Part shown: positions 1 through 7,151 of the stretch, piece by piece | Numbering within the stretch: the stretch's first letter is position 1 | Layout: every line of letters starts with the position of its first letter | NCBI GenBank assembly: GCA_017624735.1 | Contig: JAGAMK010000006.1 | Location: 1-56,290 of the forward strand | Source of the DNA: Clostridia bacterium | GTDB taxonomy: Bacteria; Bacillota; Clostridia; Oscillospirales; Acutalibacteraceae | DNA: 56,290 nucleotides | Direction of reading: 5' to 3' | The notes under the pieces: generated by a model | Database searches by the model: none | Seen by the model: the letters and a program-made list of their open reading frames with translations, nothing else | Told to the model about the DNA's origin: nothing | Program-made: the position numbers and the translations under genes

Positions 1-147
1 ACGGAGTGACAGAGGGGTTACGAAAAAAGCCTCAGTTAGTAAGGTGTAAAACGAACAAACCCCTCAGTCAAATGCTACGCATTTGCCAGCTCCCCTTTCA
101 GGGGAGCCGAGAATAACTCAATTAAACATCCCGACAAACTCCAATTT
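1..147. repeat. MITE-like dispersed repeat, right part of a copy (R1)
   Basis: This is the right-hand part of a palindromic repeat that recurs at 6876-7056, 34826-34920, 44999-45184 and 56154-56290. The recognisable blocks are GAGGGGTT, then ACCCCTCAG, a small hairpin (AAATG/CATTT around 70-84), the stem AGCTCCCCTTTCAGGGGAGC, and a right end CCCGACAAACTCCAATTT that is the imperfect inverse of the left end of other copies. The left part lies outside the window. No coding capacity is visible. Confidence 0.75.
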
Positions 148-167
148 AACGGGATGATTAAGTTGTA

Positions 168-198
168 TCACAGTATAGGGTGGGGGCTTGCTCCCACC
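168..198. repeat. Short GGTGGG/CCCACC hairpin next to repeat R1
   Basis: The stem GGTGGGgg...CCCACC follows the right end of R1. A related hairpin (TAGGGTGGGG with CTCCACC, 6834-6856) lies beside the second repeat copy. It may be a companion repeat or a fragment of the same family. No function can be assigned. Confidence 0.4.
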
Positions 199-217
199 GA
201 ATTTATAACAATTCACC

Positions 218-246
218 TTGACAAACCTCAAAAACATTTGTATAAT
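218..246 (+). promoter_or_regulatory. Promoter of tRNA-Thr
   Basis: Perfect vegetative sigma-A boxes: TTGACA at 218-223 and TATAAT at 241-246, with a 17-bp spacer, placed about 20 bp upstream of the tRNA 5' end. Confidence 0.85.
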
Positions 247-266
247 AACCCTTGCAATTTTAATAT

Positions 267-342
267 GCTGCTATGGCTCAGGTGGCAGAGCACGTCCTTG
301 GTAAGGACGAGGTCACCGGTTCGAATCCGGTTAGCAGCTCCA
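267..342 (+). tRNA. tRNA-Thr (anticodon GGT)
   Basis: A full cloverleaf can be folded. The acceptor stem is GCTGCTA (267-273) with TAGCAGC (332-338), the D stem GCTC/GAGC, the anticodon stem CGTCC/GGACG with loop TTGGTAA, giving anticodon GGT at 300-302 (reads ACC and ACU), and the T stem ACCGG/CCGGT with loop TTCGAAT. The discriminator is T339 and CCA is encoded at 340-342. It is a single-gene transcript with its own perfect promoter and a terminator immediately downstream. Confidence 0.97.
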
Positions 343-350
343 AAAAAAGT

Positions 351-380
351 AGGCACTTCTTTTGAAGTGCCTATATTTTT
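351..380 (+). terminator. Terminator after tRNA-Thr
   Basis: The 9-bp stem AGGCACTTC/GAAGTGCCT has a TTTT loop, an A tract before it and T-rich sequence after it. It can also serve the convergent HTH gene that ends at 379. Confidence 0.85.
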
Positions 381-711
381 ATATATTAATTGAATCAAGA
401 TAAACAGATAACAGTTTTAATGCTGTTTCTCTTTCTTTAGGAGTACACGAATTAAGCTTTTCTATAATTTCTTCTTGTTGAATTGATATAGAAGGTGTGT
501 TTTCTGTGAAAATACTGTCGGGAGTAATTTGCAAAGCTTTACAAATGTGTAGTAAGGTTTCTGTTCTCATGTTTGTAGAGCCTCTTTCAATATCAGCATA
601 GGTTCTGTCCGAAAGACCTGCCCTTTCGGCCACTTGTGCCTGAGTTAAGCCTAATCGTTTGCGAGCTTGTAAAAGATTGTTTCCGATTTTTTGCATATCA
701 AAAATAAGCAT
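379..711 (-). CDS. Small XRE-family HTH transcriptional regulator
   Basis: A 110-residue protein with an N-terminal lambda-repressor-type helix-turn-helix (about residues 8-62). The recognition region is LTQAQVAERAGLSDRTYADI, followed by the family-typical pattern for the later helices. The C-terminal 45 residues are charged and helical and could dimerise; no enzymatic domain is seen. The start has a GGTGG-type ribosome site. It is divergent from the leucine-rich repeat gene, and the shared intergenic region holds a perfect 14-bp palindrome (740-753) that could be its operator, so autoregulation is likely. The target genes cannot be told from sequence. Confidence 0.85.
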   Translation of the reverse strand: MLIFDMQKIGNNLLQARKRLGLTQAQVAERAGLSDRTYADIERGSTNMRTETLLHICKALQITPDSIFTENTPSISIQQEEIIEKLNSCTPKERETALKLLSVYLDSINI

Positions 712-739
712 TTTTCTTCCACCTTTTTTATCTTATATA

Positions 740-803
740 GGAATTATAATTCCTAAAACACTTGACAAAAAGGAAGAATAACATCATAATAATAGGAAGA
801 ATA
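740..803. promoter_or_regulatory. Divergent promoter/operator region with palindrome and direct repeats
   Basis: For the plus strand, TTGACA (762-767) and CATAAT (785-790) are spaced 17 bp. Just upstream is the perfect palindrome GGAATTATAATTCC (740-753), whose centre also gives a TATAAT for the minus-strand HTH gene. The direct repeat AGGAAGAATA occurs at 771-780 and again at about 794-803, flanking the plus -10 box. This layout suits repressor binding by the adjacent HTH protein. Confidence 0.6.
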
Positions 804-876
804 GTTCTTATACAAGATTATTCTGTCAGTTATTTTGTTTTTTAATCAAAAAAGAAAGAAAAAGGAGAGGAAGAAT

Positions 877-1956
877 ATGGAAACAATTGCAATAATTTTA
901 ATGCTTATAGGTGTTGTGGTACCACTTGTTGGTTTGGTTATGTTGGTGATAAGCCTAATTAAGAAAAAGGCAAAGAAAAAACCACTTATAATCTTATTAG
1001 CAGGTATTTTGTGCTTTATTATTGGTGGCATAATAATGCCGACAGAACCAACAGTAGAACCCGAAGTTCAAAATCCGACTGCAAACGAAAGTGGTTCAAT
1101 TTCGAAATTAATCAAAAATGCTGTTTTACAGTATCCAGCATCTAACGAGATTTTTAAGTATAATGTGTATGATACATATATCGAAATTACAGAGTATATC
1201 GGTAGTCAGGAAGCAACAAGTATAACAGTACCTGCAAAACTCGAAAATCTTCCTGTATATGTGGTTGACCATAGAGTTTTTGACATGTGCAAAGTTCCAA
1301 CTATCATTTTTGAAGAGGGCATCTATGACATTAAGAGTGGTTTTAGTTCATCCTTAGTAAGCGTAACTCTTCCGTCAACTCTTGACTATGTTGGTGGTTA
1401 TCAGTTTAAGAATTGTTATGCGTTAAAGAATGTTGTTATTCCCGAAGGAATTGACAGTATTCAGGTGGGTGCATTTGAAAGTTGTTCAAAATTAAAAGAA
1501 ATTACAATTCCTTCAACAGTTAAAGAAATCAGCACAGGCGTTTTTGCATATTGTACTTCATTAGAAAAGGTGAACTTGTCAAATGGAATGAAAACCATAG
1601 GCGAAAAAGCATTCGTACAATGTAAAAACCTAAAATCTATTGACATTCCTGATACGGTTGAAACAATTAAGTTTAATGCTTTCCAAGGTTCAGGATTAGT
1701 ATCTGTTGAAATCCCTGCAAGCGTAACAAAAATTGGTGCAAGTGCATTCTTGGCTTGTGAATCTCTTAAAGAAGTAAAAGTACACAATTCAGATGTAACT
1801 ATTGAACCACAAACATACGAGTCAAATGGGGTTGCTATGGGAACTCATACAACATTGTTCGGCCAGTGTAATAAAGACCTTGTTGTTTATGGCAAACCTG
1901 CGTCAGCAATAGCAAGAACATGTGCTGAAGAAAATGTTTCCTTTAAAGCATTTTAA
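877..1956 (+). CDS. BspA-type leucine-rich repeat (LRR_5) membrane protein
   Basis: A 359-residue protein. Two hydrophobic helices lie at the N terminus (about residues 2-27 and 35-54), joined by a Lys-rich turn. From about residue 110 there are tandem repeats of about 23 residues, with units such as ITIPSTVKEISTGVFAYC and IDIPDTVETIKFNAFQGSG, the LRR_5/BspA signature found in surface adhesion and ligand-binding proteins. The ATG at 877 is chosen over 835 because AAAGGAGAGG lies just before it. The repeat domain is probably extracellular. The ligand is unknown. It is a single-gene unit closed by a terminator at 1973. Confidence 0.8.
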   Translation: METIAIILMLIGVVVPLVGLVMLVISLIKKKAKKKPLIILLAGILCFIIGGIIMPTEPTVEPEVQNPTANESGSISKLIKNAVLQYPASNEIFKYNVYDTYIEITEYIGSQEATSITVPAKLENLPVYVVDHRVFDMCKVPTIIFEEGIYDIKSGFSSSLVSVTLPSTLDYVGGYQFKNCYALKNVVIPEGIDSIQVGAFESCSKLKEITIPSTVKEISTGVFAYCTSLEKVNLSNGMKTIGEKAFVQCKNLKSIDIPDTVETIKFNAFQGSGLVSVEIPASVTKIGASAFLACESLKEVKVHNSDVTIEPQTYESNGVAMGTHTTLFGQCNKDLVVYGKPASAIARTCAEENVSFKAF

Positions 1957-1972
1957 TATTAAATATAGAATT

Positions 1973-1999
1973 AAGGGGTGGGAGACCACCTCTTTTTTC
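1973..1999 (+). terminator. Terminator after LRR protein
   Basis: Stem GGGGTGG/CCACCTC (one G-U pair) with a GAGA loop, followed by TTTTTTCTTTT. Confidence 0.8.
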
Positions 2000-2030
2000 T
2001 TTTGCAACAAATCATTGCGTGACTTTTTCG

Positions 2031-2048
2031 TATTATTATGTAATAATA
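2031..2048. promoter_or_regulatory. Palindromic operator candidate before HTH-membrane gene
   Basis: TATTATTA-TG-TAATAATA is a perfect 8-2-8 inverted repeat 23 bp before the start of the HTH-membrane protein. A poor -35 (TTGCGT, 2015-2020) precedes it. It is a plausible autoregulatory site; binding is inferred from position only. Confidence 0.45.
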
Positions 2049-2070
2049 AGGTTGTAAGGAGGCGATAGAA

Positions 2071-3540
2071 ATGTCAAAGGTTTCGAAAAATCTTAAAAAG
2101 ATTCGAACAGAAAAGAAAATGACGCAGGATGCCTTGGCAGAAAGAATTCACGTTACTCGTCAGGCAATTTCAAATTGGGAGAACGATAAAACCAAACCGG
2201 ATATTGAGTCCCTTGAAATGTTAGCGGAAGTTCTGGAAGTAGATATTGAAGAATTGATTTACGGAGAGAAAAAGGCTGTTATTGTTTCACAGGACAAGAC
2301 AAAGCAGAAAAATCGTATTAAAATCACACTTGCGATTGTAGGCTCAATTCTTGTGGCATCAGGTCTTGCAATTTTGTTCTTTGGTTTCTGGCAGGATTTC
2401 AGCATTTCTTTACAAACTGCGTTTTCTGTGATTCCTATGCTTGCAGGTCAGGGATTTGCTTTATACACATACTTAAAGAAAAAAGATAGTCCAAGTTGGC
2501 GTGAAAGTGCAAGTGTTATCTGGACTATCGGCACGGTTGCAACAATCGCACTCGTGGACGGTGTTCATAATATCAGCTGGATATATACAGATTATCTTGT
2601 GGTTGATTCCGCGCTTTTGATTCCGATATTATTCATATTCGGCTCTGTTATACCACTCGCTTTTTATTACTATATGACAATTCATATTGCGACTATTGGT
2701 AACTGGCAGAATCTATTGCTTTCATTACTGTTTTTCGCGGTGGGAATATTGTTTACATATTATATGTCTCGTGATAAAGACGATACAAGAGGAAAACTTG
2801 CACAATGGATTACAATGATAGCATCAATTCCTGAAGTGATATTGTTAATTGTTGCAGGCTTCAGAGTTGGAGTTTTAGCAGAGTCCATGTCAGTTCTGTT
2901 TGCAGGATTGCTCTCATTCTTCCTGTGCATATATATCGTATCAATTGATAATACAGTTGTTACGTCACCATTCCGACCAATATCAGCAATAGGTATCTGT
3001 GGAACAATGCTTGCATTATCAATGAGCGGATTCTCCGATTCTCCTGATATAATGGGTGAAGACACAATCAGATTTGTTATATCACTTGTTCTTTGTATTG
3101 CCGTTCCGTTAATTATTACAGTAATTAAAAGAGAAGATTTTGAAGATGAACCATTTAAAATTGCAAAAATCGTAATGCCGTTTGCAATGATTGGTTTAAC
3201 TTTCATATATGCAATTATCGAAAAACCAATAATAGATAATGAAATAACTTTTATGTATAGTGTTATTGATTTCATTTCAGCCATATTGACAATCGCTTTT
3301 GGTGGACTGTTAGTTTATCAAGGTGTAACAGAAATCAAAATACTGACAATCAATTTAGGACTTCTGACTGTGTTTACGCAGATACTGGGAATATATAATA
3401 ATATCGGAGATGGCAACATCTTTGTATTCGGAATACTACTTGTTATTTTCGGTGCGTCGATTATCTTTATCAACTGGAAAATGCTTTCAATTAAAAAGAG
3501 TCAACAGGAACAGTTGAACGGAGGTGGCACAGATGCGTAA
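2071..3540 (+). CDS. XRE-family HTH regulator fused to a multi-pass membrane domain
   Basis: A 489-residue protein. Residues 5-62 are a clear XRE helix-turn-helix (MTQDALAERIHVTRQAISNW), followed by a short linker with Lys/Gln-rich sequence. About 12 hydrophobic helices then run from residue 85 to 470. The architecture is a DNA-binding domain tethered to a membrane sensor that resembles the membrane part of DUF2157-type proteins, though that link is only tentative. AAGGAGGCG precedes the ATG. The stop overlaps the start of the next gene by 8 nt, so the two are translationally coupled and probably act together. The signal sensed is unknown. Confidence 0.7.
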   Translation: MSKVSKNLKKIRTEKKMTQDALAERIHVTRQAISNWENDKTKPDIESLEMLAEVLEVDIEELIYGEKKAVIVSQDKTKQKNRIKITLAIVGSILVASGLAILFFGFWQDFSISLQTAFSVIPMLAGQGFALYTYLKKKDSPSWRESASVIWTIGTVATIALVDGVHNISWIYTDYLVVDSALLIPILFIFGSVIPLAFYYYMTIHIATIGNWQNLLLSLLFFAVGILFTYYMSRDKDDTRGKLAQWITMIASIPEVILLIVAGFRVGVLAESMSVLFAGLLSFFLCIYIVSIDNTVVTSPFRPISAIGICGTMLALSMSGFSDSPDIMGEDTIRFVISLVLCIAVPLIITVIKREDFEDEPFKIAKIVMPFAMIGLTFIYAIIEKPIIDNEITFMYSVIDFISAILTIAFGGLLVYQGVTEIKILTINLGLLTVFTQILGIYNNIGDGNIFVFGILLVIFGASIIFINWKMLSIKKSQQEQLNGGGTDA

Positions 3541-4048
3541 AAAAATTATGCTTCCGATACTCATTATCTCTATTGTTATTCAGTTGCTTGTGCCTGTGGG
3601 AATGATTGCTTACGGAAATAATGCCGAAGACGATTTGCAGAAATACGGAAAGGAATATAAATTCAGAATTAAAATTTACAGCATTTACGAGGGTAAAGTG
3701 GATTATAGTCTTTCTTATATGGCTGAATTGTATCAGGAAGGCAAATTCGGTGTAATCAGGGAAGATGAAGATGGATATGCCGTGGTTACCGAAACTAAAA
3801 CAACAAGACCTGAAGATACAAATTATATTCGCATAAACAGAGAAACACGAATTAAATTGGATGAGTTTTCCGTTGTCACAGGACGAAGCTATATTAGTGT
3901 TAATGAGCAATCCGCATATCTTCTGGTTAAAATATATAAAGGCAATTTTGAAATTGTAGATTTGTATATTGACGGTATTCCTGCTCAAGAATGGGTTTTG
4001 CAATATGAACCAACTACGGAAGATTCGGTAGAAGATTTATTTGGATAA
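3533..4048 (+). CDS. Membrane-anchored extracellular protein, possible GDYXXLXY relative
   Basis: A 171-residue protein with an N-terminal hydrophobic segment (residues 4-24) that is a signal peptide or anchor, then a soluble domain rich in beta-prone sequence. A stretch around residue 50 (GKVDYSLSYM) recalls the GDYXXLXY family, which is commonly encoded beside DUF2157 membrane proteins; this is a weak resemblance. The ATG at 3533 is preferred over the GTG at 3524 because GGAGGTGG ends 5 nt before it. Translation is coupled to the upstream HTH-membrane gene, suggesting an extracellular partner for that sensor. Confidence 0.55.
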   Translation: MRKKIMLPILIISIVIQLLVPVGMIAYGNNAEDDLQKYGKEYKFRIKIYSIYEGKVDYSLSYMAELYQEGKFGVIREDEDGYAVVTETKTTRPEDTNYIRINRETRIKLDEFSVVTGRSYISVNEQSAYLLVKIYKGNFEIVDLYIDGIPAQEWVLQYEPTTEDSVEDLFG

Positions 4049-4055
4049 GCTTATA

Positions 4056-4088
4056 TGGGTGCATATTTTATAATGTGCACCTATTTTT
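4056..4088 (+). terminator. Terminator of the HTH-membrane operon
   Basis: Stem GGTGCATATT/AATGTGCACC (one G-U pair), TTAT loop, then CTATTTTTAT. Confidence 0.75.
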
Positions 4089-4172
4089 ATGCATAAAACA
4101 ATGTATATTTGAATAAATCATGTATAAAAATGCATTAAATACAGTCCCTGGCTGAATTTTTTTCATAAATGC

Positions 4173-4200
4173 TTGACTTTTTCTAAAAAAAGGATATATT
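4173..4200 (+). promoter_or_regulatory. Promoter of the amino acid ABC transporter operon
   Basis: TTGACT (4173-4178) and TATATT (4195-4200), 16-bp spacer, 45 bp before the binding-protein start. Confidence 0.65.
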
Positions 4201-4245
4201 ATTTAGTATAAATTTTAAAAATTATTACATAAGGGGTAATTTGAA

Positions 4246-5061
4246 ATGAAAAAATCAGTTAAAATTCTTTCAATCGTTCTCGCTCTTGTAATCGTTATCG
4301 GTTGCTTCGCAGCTTGTGGCGGAAAAGAAGAACCAAAGGATGAGAGCAAAGTTCTTGTAATGGCTACAAACGCAACATTCCCACCTTACGAGTATGTTGA
4401 GGGTGGCGAATTTGTTGGTATCGACGTTGAAATTGCAAAAGCTATTGCTAATAAGCTTGGTATGACACTTGAAATCAAGGACGTTGACTTCGGTGCTATC
4501 ATCGGTGGTGTTCAGTCAGGTAAATTTGACATGGGTATGGCTGGTATGACAGTTACTGACGAAAGACTTGAAAGTGTAAACTTCTCAACATCTTACGCAA
4601 CAGGTATTCAGTCTGTTATTGTTCTTGCAGATAGTGAATATACATCATTTGAAGATTTCTATACAGGTTTTGATGCAGACGAAAATCCTGCAGGCGTAAA
4701 AGAAGGCATCAAGATTGGTGTTCAGCAGGATACAACAGGTGATATCTATTCTTCAGATGTGCCAGCAAAATGGGGCTTCGGTGAAGACAATGTAATTCGT
4801 TATAAAACAGGTGCAGATGCTGTTCAGGCTCTCAAGTCAGGCAAGGTTACAGCAGTTATCATTGATAACGAGCCTGCAAAGTCATTTGTTGCTGCAAACG
4901 ATGGTCTTAAAATTCTTGATGGTGAATATGCTAATGAAGATTATGCAATCTGTGTTGCAAAAGAAAATACAGAACTTCTTGAATCTATCAACAAGGCTCT
5001 TGCAGAACTTCAGGCAGATGGCACAATTGATAAGATTATCAAAAAATACATTCCTGCATAA
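4246..5061 (+). CDS. Polar amino acid ABC transporter, substrate-binding lipoprotein
   Basis: A 271-residue extracytoplasmic solute-binding protein. The N terminus is a type II signal peptide with lipobox FAAC followed by GG, giving Cys24 as the probable lipidated residue. The mature part is the SBP_bac_3 fold: VMATNATFPPYEYVEG near the start, FVGIDVEIAKAIANKLGM (first lobe) and GMAGMTVTDERLESVNFS. This family binds polar or basic amino acids such as glutamine, arginine or cystine; the exact ligand cannot be told. It is the first gene of a three-gene transporter operon. Confidence 0.92.
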   Translation: MKKSVKILSIVLALVIVIGCFAACGGKEEPKDESKVLVMATNATFPPYEYVEGGEFVGIDVEIAKAIANKLGMTLEIKDVDFGAIIGGVQSGKFDMGMAGMTVTDERLESVNFSTSYATGIQSVIVLADSEYTSFEDFYTGFDADENPAGVKEGIKIGVQQDTTGDIYSSDVPAKWGFGEDNVIRYKTGADAVQALKSGKVTAVIIDNEPAKSFVAANDGLKILDGEYANEDYAICVAKENTELLESINKALAELQADGTIDKIIKKYIPA

Positions 5062-5111
5062 GAAACAACTTGTGGGGTAGTATAATTCAACATTGAAATT
5101 AACACATATTA

Positions 5112-5134
5112 AAGGGCGGTTTACTTCCGCCCTT
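5112..5134 (+). promoter_or_regulatory. Intercistronic stem-loop between binding protein and permease
   Basis: An 8-bp stem AAGGGCGG/CCGCCCTT with a 7-nt loop and no T tract. This is typical of processing or stabilising hairpins that keep binding-protein mRNA more abundant than the permease and ATPase mRNA. Confidence 0.6.
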
Positions 5135-5155
5135 AATTAATGAGAGGAGCATTAC

Positions 5156-5896
5156 ATGAACGCTCTAAGTTTATGGTTTAGTGAACTTAAAGAAACTTTT
5201 ATTTCGTGTTTTATTACTGATGACCGTTGGGAATGGCTTGTAGAAGGCTTTGTAAATTCTGTGATAATTACAGTATTTGCTCTTTTACTCGGACTTGTGG
5301 TAGGCGTTATATTGGCAGCTGTTCGTTCATCATACGATAAGAATGAAGAATCTATGAAAATCAGGGGTGGCATAGGTTATTATGTTCTCAAACTCCTTAA
5401 TGCAATTGCAAAAATTTATATAACAGTTATGCGAGGCATACCTGTTGTTGTTCAACTTATGATATGGTATTTTGTAATTATGGTTTCTGCAGAGGATATT
5501 CCTATTGCAATTGTTGCTTTCGGACTTAATTCCGGTGCCTATGTTGCCGAAATTTTCCGTGGCGGTATTATGTCAATCGACAATGGTCAGTTTGAGGCAG
5601 GTCGTTCATTGGGATTCAGTTATTTTCAGACAATGGTACACGTTGTGATACCTCAGACAGTCAAGTCAACTTTGCCGACACTCCTCAACGAGCTTATTGC
5701 TCTTTTTAAGGAGACATCAATTGCAGGTTATGTAGGAATTCTTGACCTTACAAAAGCAGGCGAAAGAATTAGAGGTATAACTTTTGAAGCATTTATGCCT
5801 CTTATAGCAGTTGCAATTGTATATCTTGTGACAGTCGTTCTTCTTACCAAAATTGTTGCTATCATTGAAAGGAGGCTTCGTCGTAATGAGCGATAA
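5156..5896 (+). CDS. Polar amino acid ABC transporter, permease
   Basis: A 246-residue inner-membrane permease of the HisM/GlnP class with about five membrane helices. The EAA-type cytoplasmic loop that docks with the ATPase is visible near residues 140-170 ([20 protein letters not shown], then EAGRSLG). The family signature [11 protein letters not shown] precedes it. GAGAGGAG lies before the ATG. The last 11 bases overlap the ATPase start. Confidence 0.93.
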   Translation: MNALSLWFSELKETFISCFITDDRWEWLVEGFVNSVIITVFALLLGLVVGVILAAVRSSYDKNEESMKIRGGIGYYVLKLLNAIAKIYITVMRGIPVVVQLMIWYFVIMVSAEDIPIAIVAFGLNSGAYVAEIFRGGIMSIDNGQFEAGRSLGFSYFQTMVHVVIPQTVKSTLPTLLNELIALFKETSIAGYVGILDLTKAGERIRGITFEAFMPLIAVAIVYLVTVVLLTKIVAIIERRLRRNER

Positions 5897-6626
5897 TATT
5901 ATTGAAGTCAGAGGACTTAAGAAATATTATCTGGGTGGACAGGTTAAAGCTCTTGATGGTATTGATGCTGATATCAAGAAGGGCGAAGTTGTTGTTATAA
6001 TCGGTCCCTCCGGAAGCGGTAAATCAACATTTCTCCGTTCATTGAATCTTCTTGAAATGCCTACGGACGGAACAATTAATTTCAATGGTGTCAACATTAC
6101 CGATAAAAAGGTTGATATTAACATTCACCGTCAGAAGATGGGTATGGTGTTCCAGCATTTCAACCTCTTCAACAATATGAACATCATAAAAAATATGACG
6201 ATTGCTCCCACACAGCTTCTTAAGAAAAGTAAGGAAGAAGCAAATGAGAAGGCATTGACATTGTTGAAAAGAGTAGGACTTGAAGATAGAGCAGAAGCAT
6301 ATCCAAGTCAGCTCTCAGGTGGTCAAAAACAGCGTGTTGCTATTGTTCGTGCCCTTTGTATGGAACCGGAAGTTATGCTTTTTGACGAACCAACATCGGC
6401 ACTTGACCCTGAAATGGTTGGCGAAGTTCTTGATGTTATGAAAGACCTTGCTCGTGCGGGTATGACAATGGTTGTTGTTACTCACGAAATGGGATTTGCT
6501 CGTGAAGTTGGTACAAGAGTTATCTTTATGGATGGTGGTAGAATTATTGAAGAAAACAATCCAAAAGATTTCTTCGAAAATCCACAGAATGACAGACTTA
6601 AAGATTTCTTGTCAAAGGTTTTATAA
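5886..6626 (+). CDS. Polar amino acid ABC transporter, ATP-binding protein
   Basis: A 246-residue GlnQ/HisP-type ATPase. Walker A is GPSGSGKST near residue 40, the ABC signature LSGGQKQR near 143, Walker [14 protein letters not shown] near 165, and the switch histidine is in [15 protein letters not shown] 5886 is chosen over 5853 because GGAGG (5871-5875) is well spaced and the protein then starts as the family does. It overlaps the permease by 11 nt, so the subunits are co-translated. Confidence 0.94.
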   Translation: MSDNIIEVRGLKKYYLGGQVKALDGIDADIKKGEVVVIIGPSGSGKSTFLRSLNLLEMPTDGTINFNGVNITDKKVDINIHRQKMGMVFQHFNLFNNMNIIKNMTIAPTQLLKKSKEEANEKALTLLKRVGLEDRAEAYPSQLSGGQKQRVAIVRALCMEPEVMLFDEPTSALDPEMVGEVLDVMKDLARAGMTMVVVTHEMGFAREVGTRVIFMDGGRIIEENNPKDFFENPQNDRLKDFLSKVL

Positions 6627-6637
6627 TGTATAAAGTG

Positions 6638-6675
6638 AAATCACCTTGGTAAAATATTACCGAGGTGATTTTTTA
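6638..6675 (+). terminator. Terminator of ABC operon, overlapping the SD of the next small gene
   Basis: A 15-bp stem, AAATCACCTTGGTAA with TTACCGAGGTGATTT (one mismatch), AATA-type loop, then TTTTTT. The 3' arm contains GAGGTGAT, the ribosome site of the small gene starting at 6675. Confidence 0.8.
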
Positions 6676-6824
6676 TGAATAATATGAATATGGAAACAAA
6701 GGCCTATTTTGATGCTTTGCCAATTTCAATAAGGTCAGCCATTGTGGAATCAGGAGCAAAATTTGATACGGTTGAGCAACTCAAAGTCCTTGTTCAAGCA
6801 TATACGGGACAGGTAAATAGTTGA
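6675..6824 (+). CDS. 49-residue small protein, conserved-type, unknown function
   Basis: The frame encodes MNNMNMETKAYFDALPIS, a central motif SAIVESGAKFDTVEQLKVL, and ends YTGQVNS. The pattern of aromatic-x-x-LP followed by a hydrophobic helix, S-G and an E-x-L helix resembles short uncharacterised proteins I associate with Clostridia, although I cannot search for it. GAGGTGAT lies 6 nt before the ATG but is inside the terminator stem of the transporter operon, so translation would need readthrough and stem opening, or another promoter. No membrane segment. Confidence 0.6.
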   Translation: MNNMNMETKAYFDALPISIRSAIVESGAKFDTVEQLKVLVQAYTGQVNS

Positions 6825-6833
6825 ATAAAAAGA

Positions 6834-6856
6834 TAGGGTGGGGTCTCGACTCCACC
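6834..6856. repeat. GGTGGGG/CTCCACC hairpin beside repeat R2
   Basis: Stem GGTGGGG-loop-CTCCACC followed by ATTTTTC. It could terminate the small gene at 6675. A related hairpin sits near repeat R1 (168-198), so it travels with, or inserts near, the repeat family. Confidence 0.4.
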
Positions 6857-6875
6857 ATTTTTCATTTAAGCATAC

Positions 6876-7056
6876 AAATTTGAATTTGTCGGGCTCATCT
6901 GATTTCTTGTCTCCCCTGAAAGGGGAGATGTCACGAAGTGACAGAGGGGTTATAATAATGTGCAAATAAACCCCTCAGTCTTGCCTTTGGCAATCCAGCT
7001 CCCCTTTCAGGGGAGCCGAGAATAACTCAATTAAACAATTCTACAAACTCCAATTT
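6876..7056. repeat. MITE-like dispersed repeat, complete copy (R2)
   Basis: About 181 bp. Imperfect terminal inverted repeats AAATTTGAATTTGTCGGG (6876-6893) and the inverse of ACAAACTCCAATTT (to 7056) flank two CTCCCCT-loop-AGGGGAG hairpins. Inside are the blocks GAGGGGTT and AACCCCTC, each next to a small hairpin (TCAC/GTGA and TTGCC/GGCAA). It is almost identical to the copy at the window end. No gene is encoded. Confidence 0.8.
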
Positions 7057-7080
7057 GTAATCGGAATTGTCATTTACTTA

Positions 7081-7109
7081 TTGACTCAACGGCACAAAAG
7101 TGATAATAT
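7081..7109 (+). promoter_or_regulatory. Promoter of sulP-type gene
   Basis: TTGACT (7081-7086) and TAATAT (7104-7109), 17-bp spacer, just outside the right end of repeat R2. Confidence 0.6.
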
Positions 7110-7151
7110 TCTCTTCGGCGATTTAGTTTAGTATTAAACGGGTGTGATTAT

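Noticed and set aside
154-393. 79-codon open frame over the tRNA region
   Set aside because: It runs through the tRNA-Thr gene and its promoter, has no ribosome site and no recognisable protein.
2760-3284. 174-codon minus-strand frame inside the HTH-membrane gene
   Set aside because: Shadow of a membrane-protein coding sequence; no start signal or motif.
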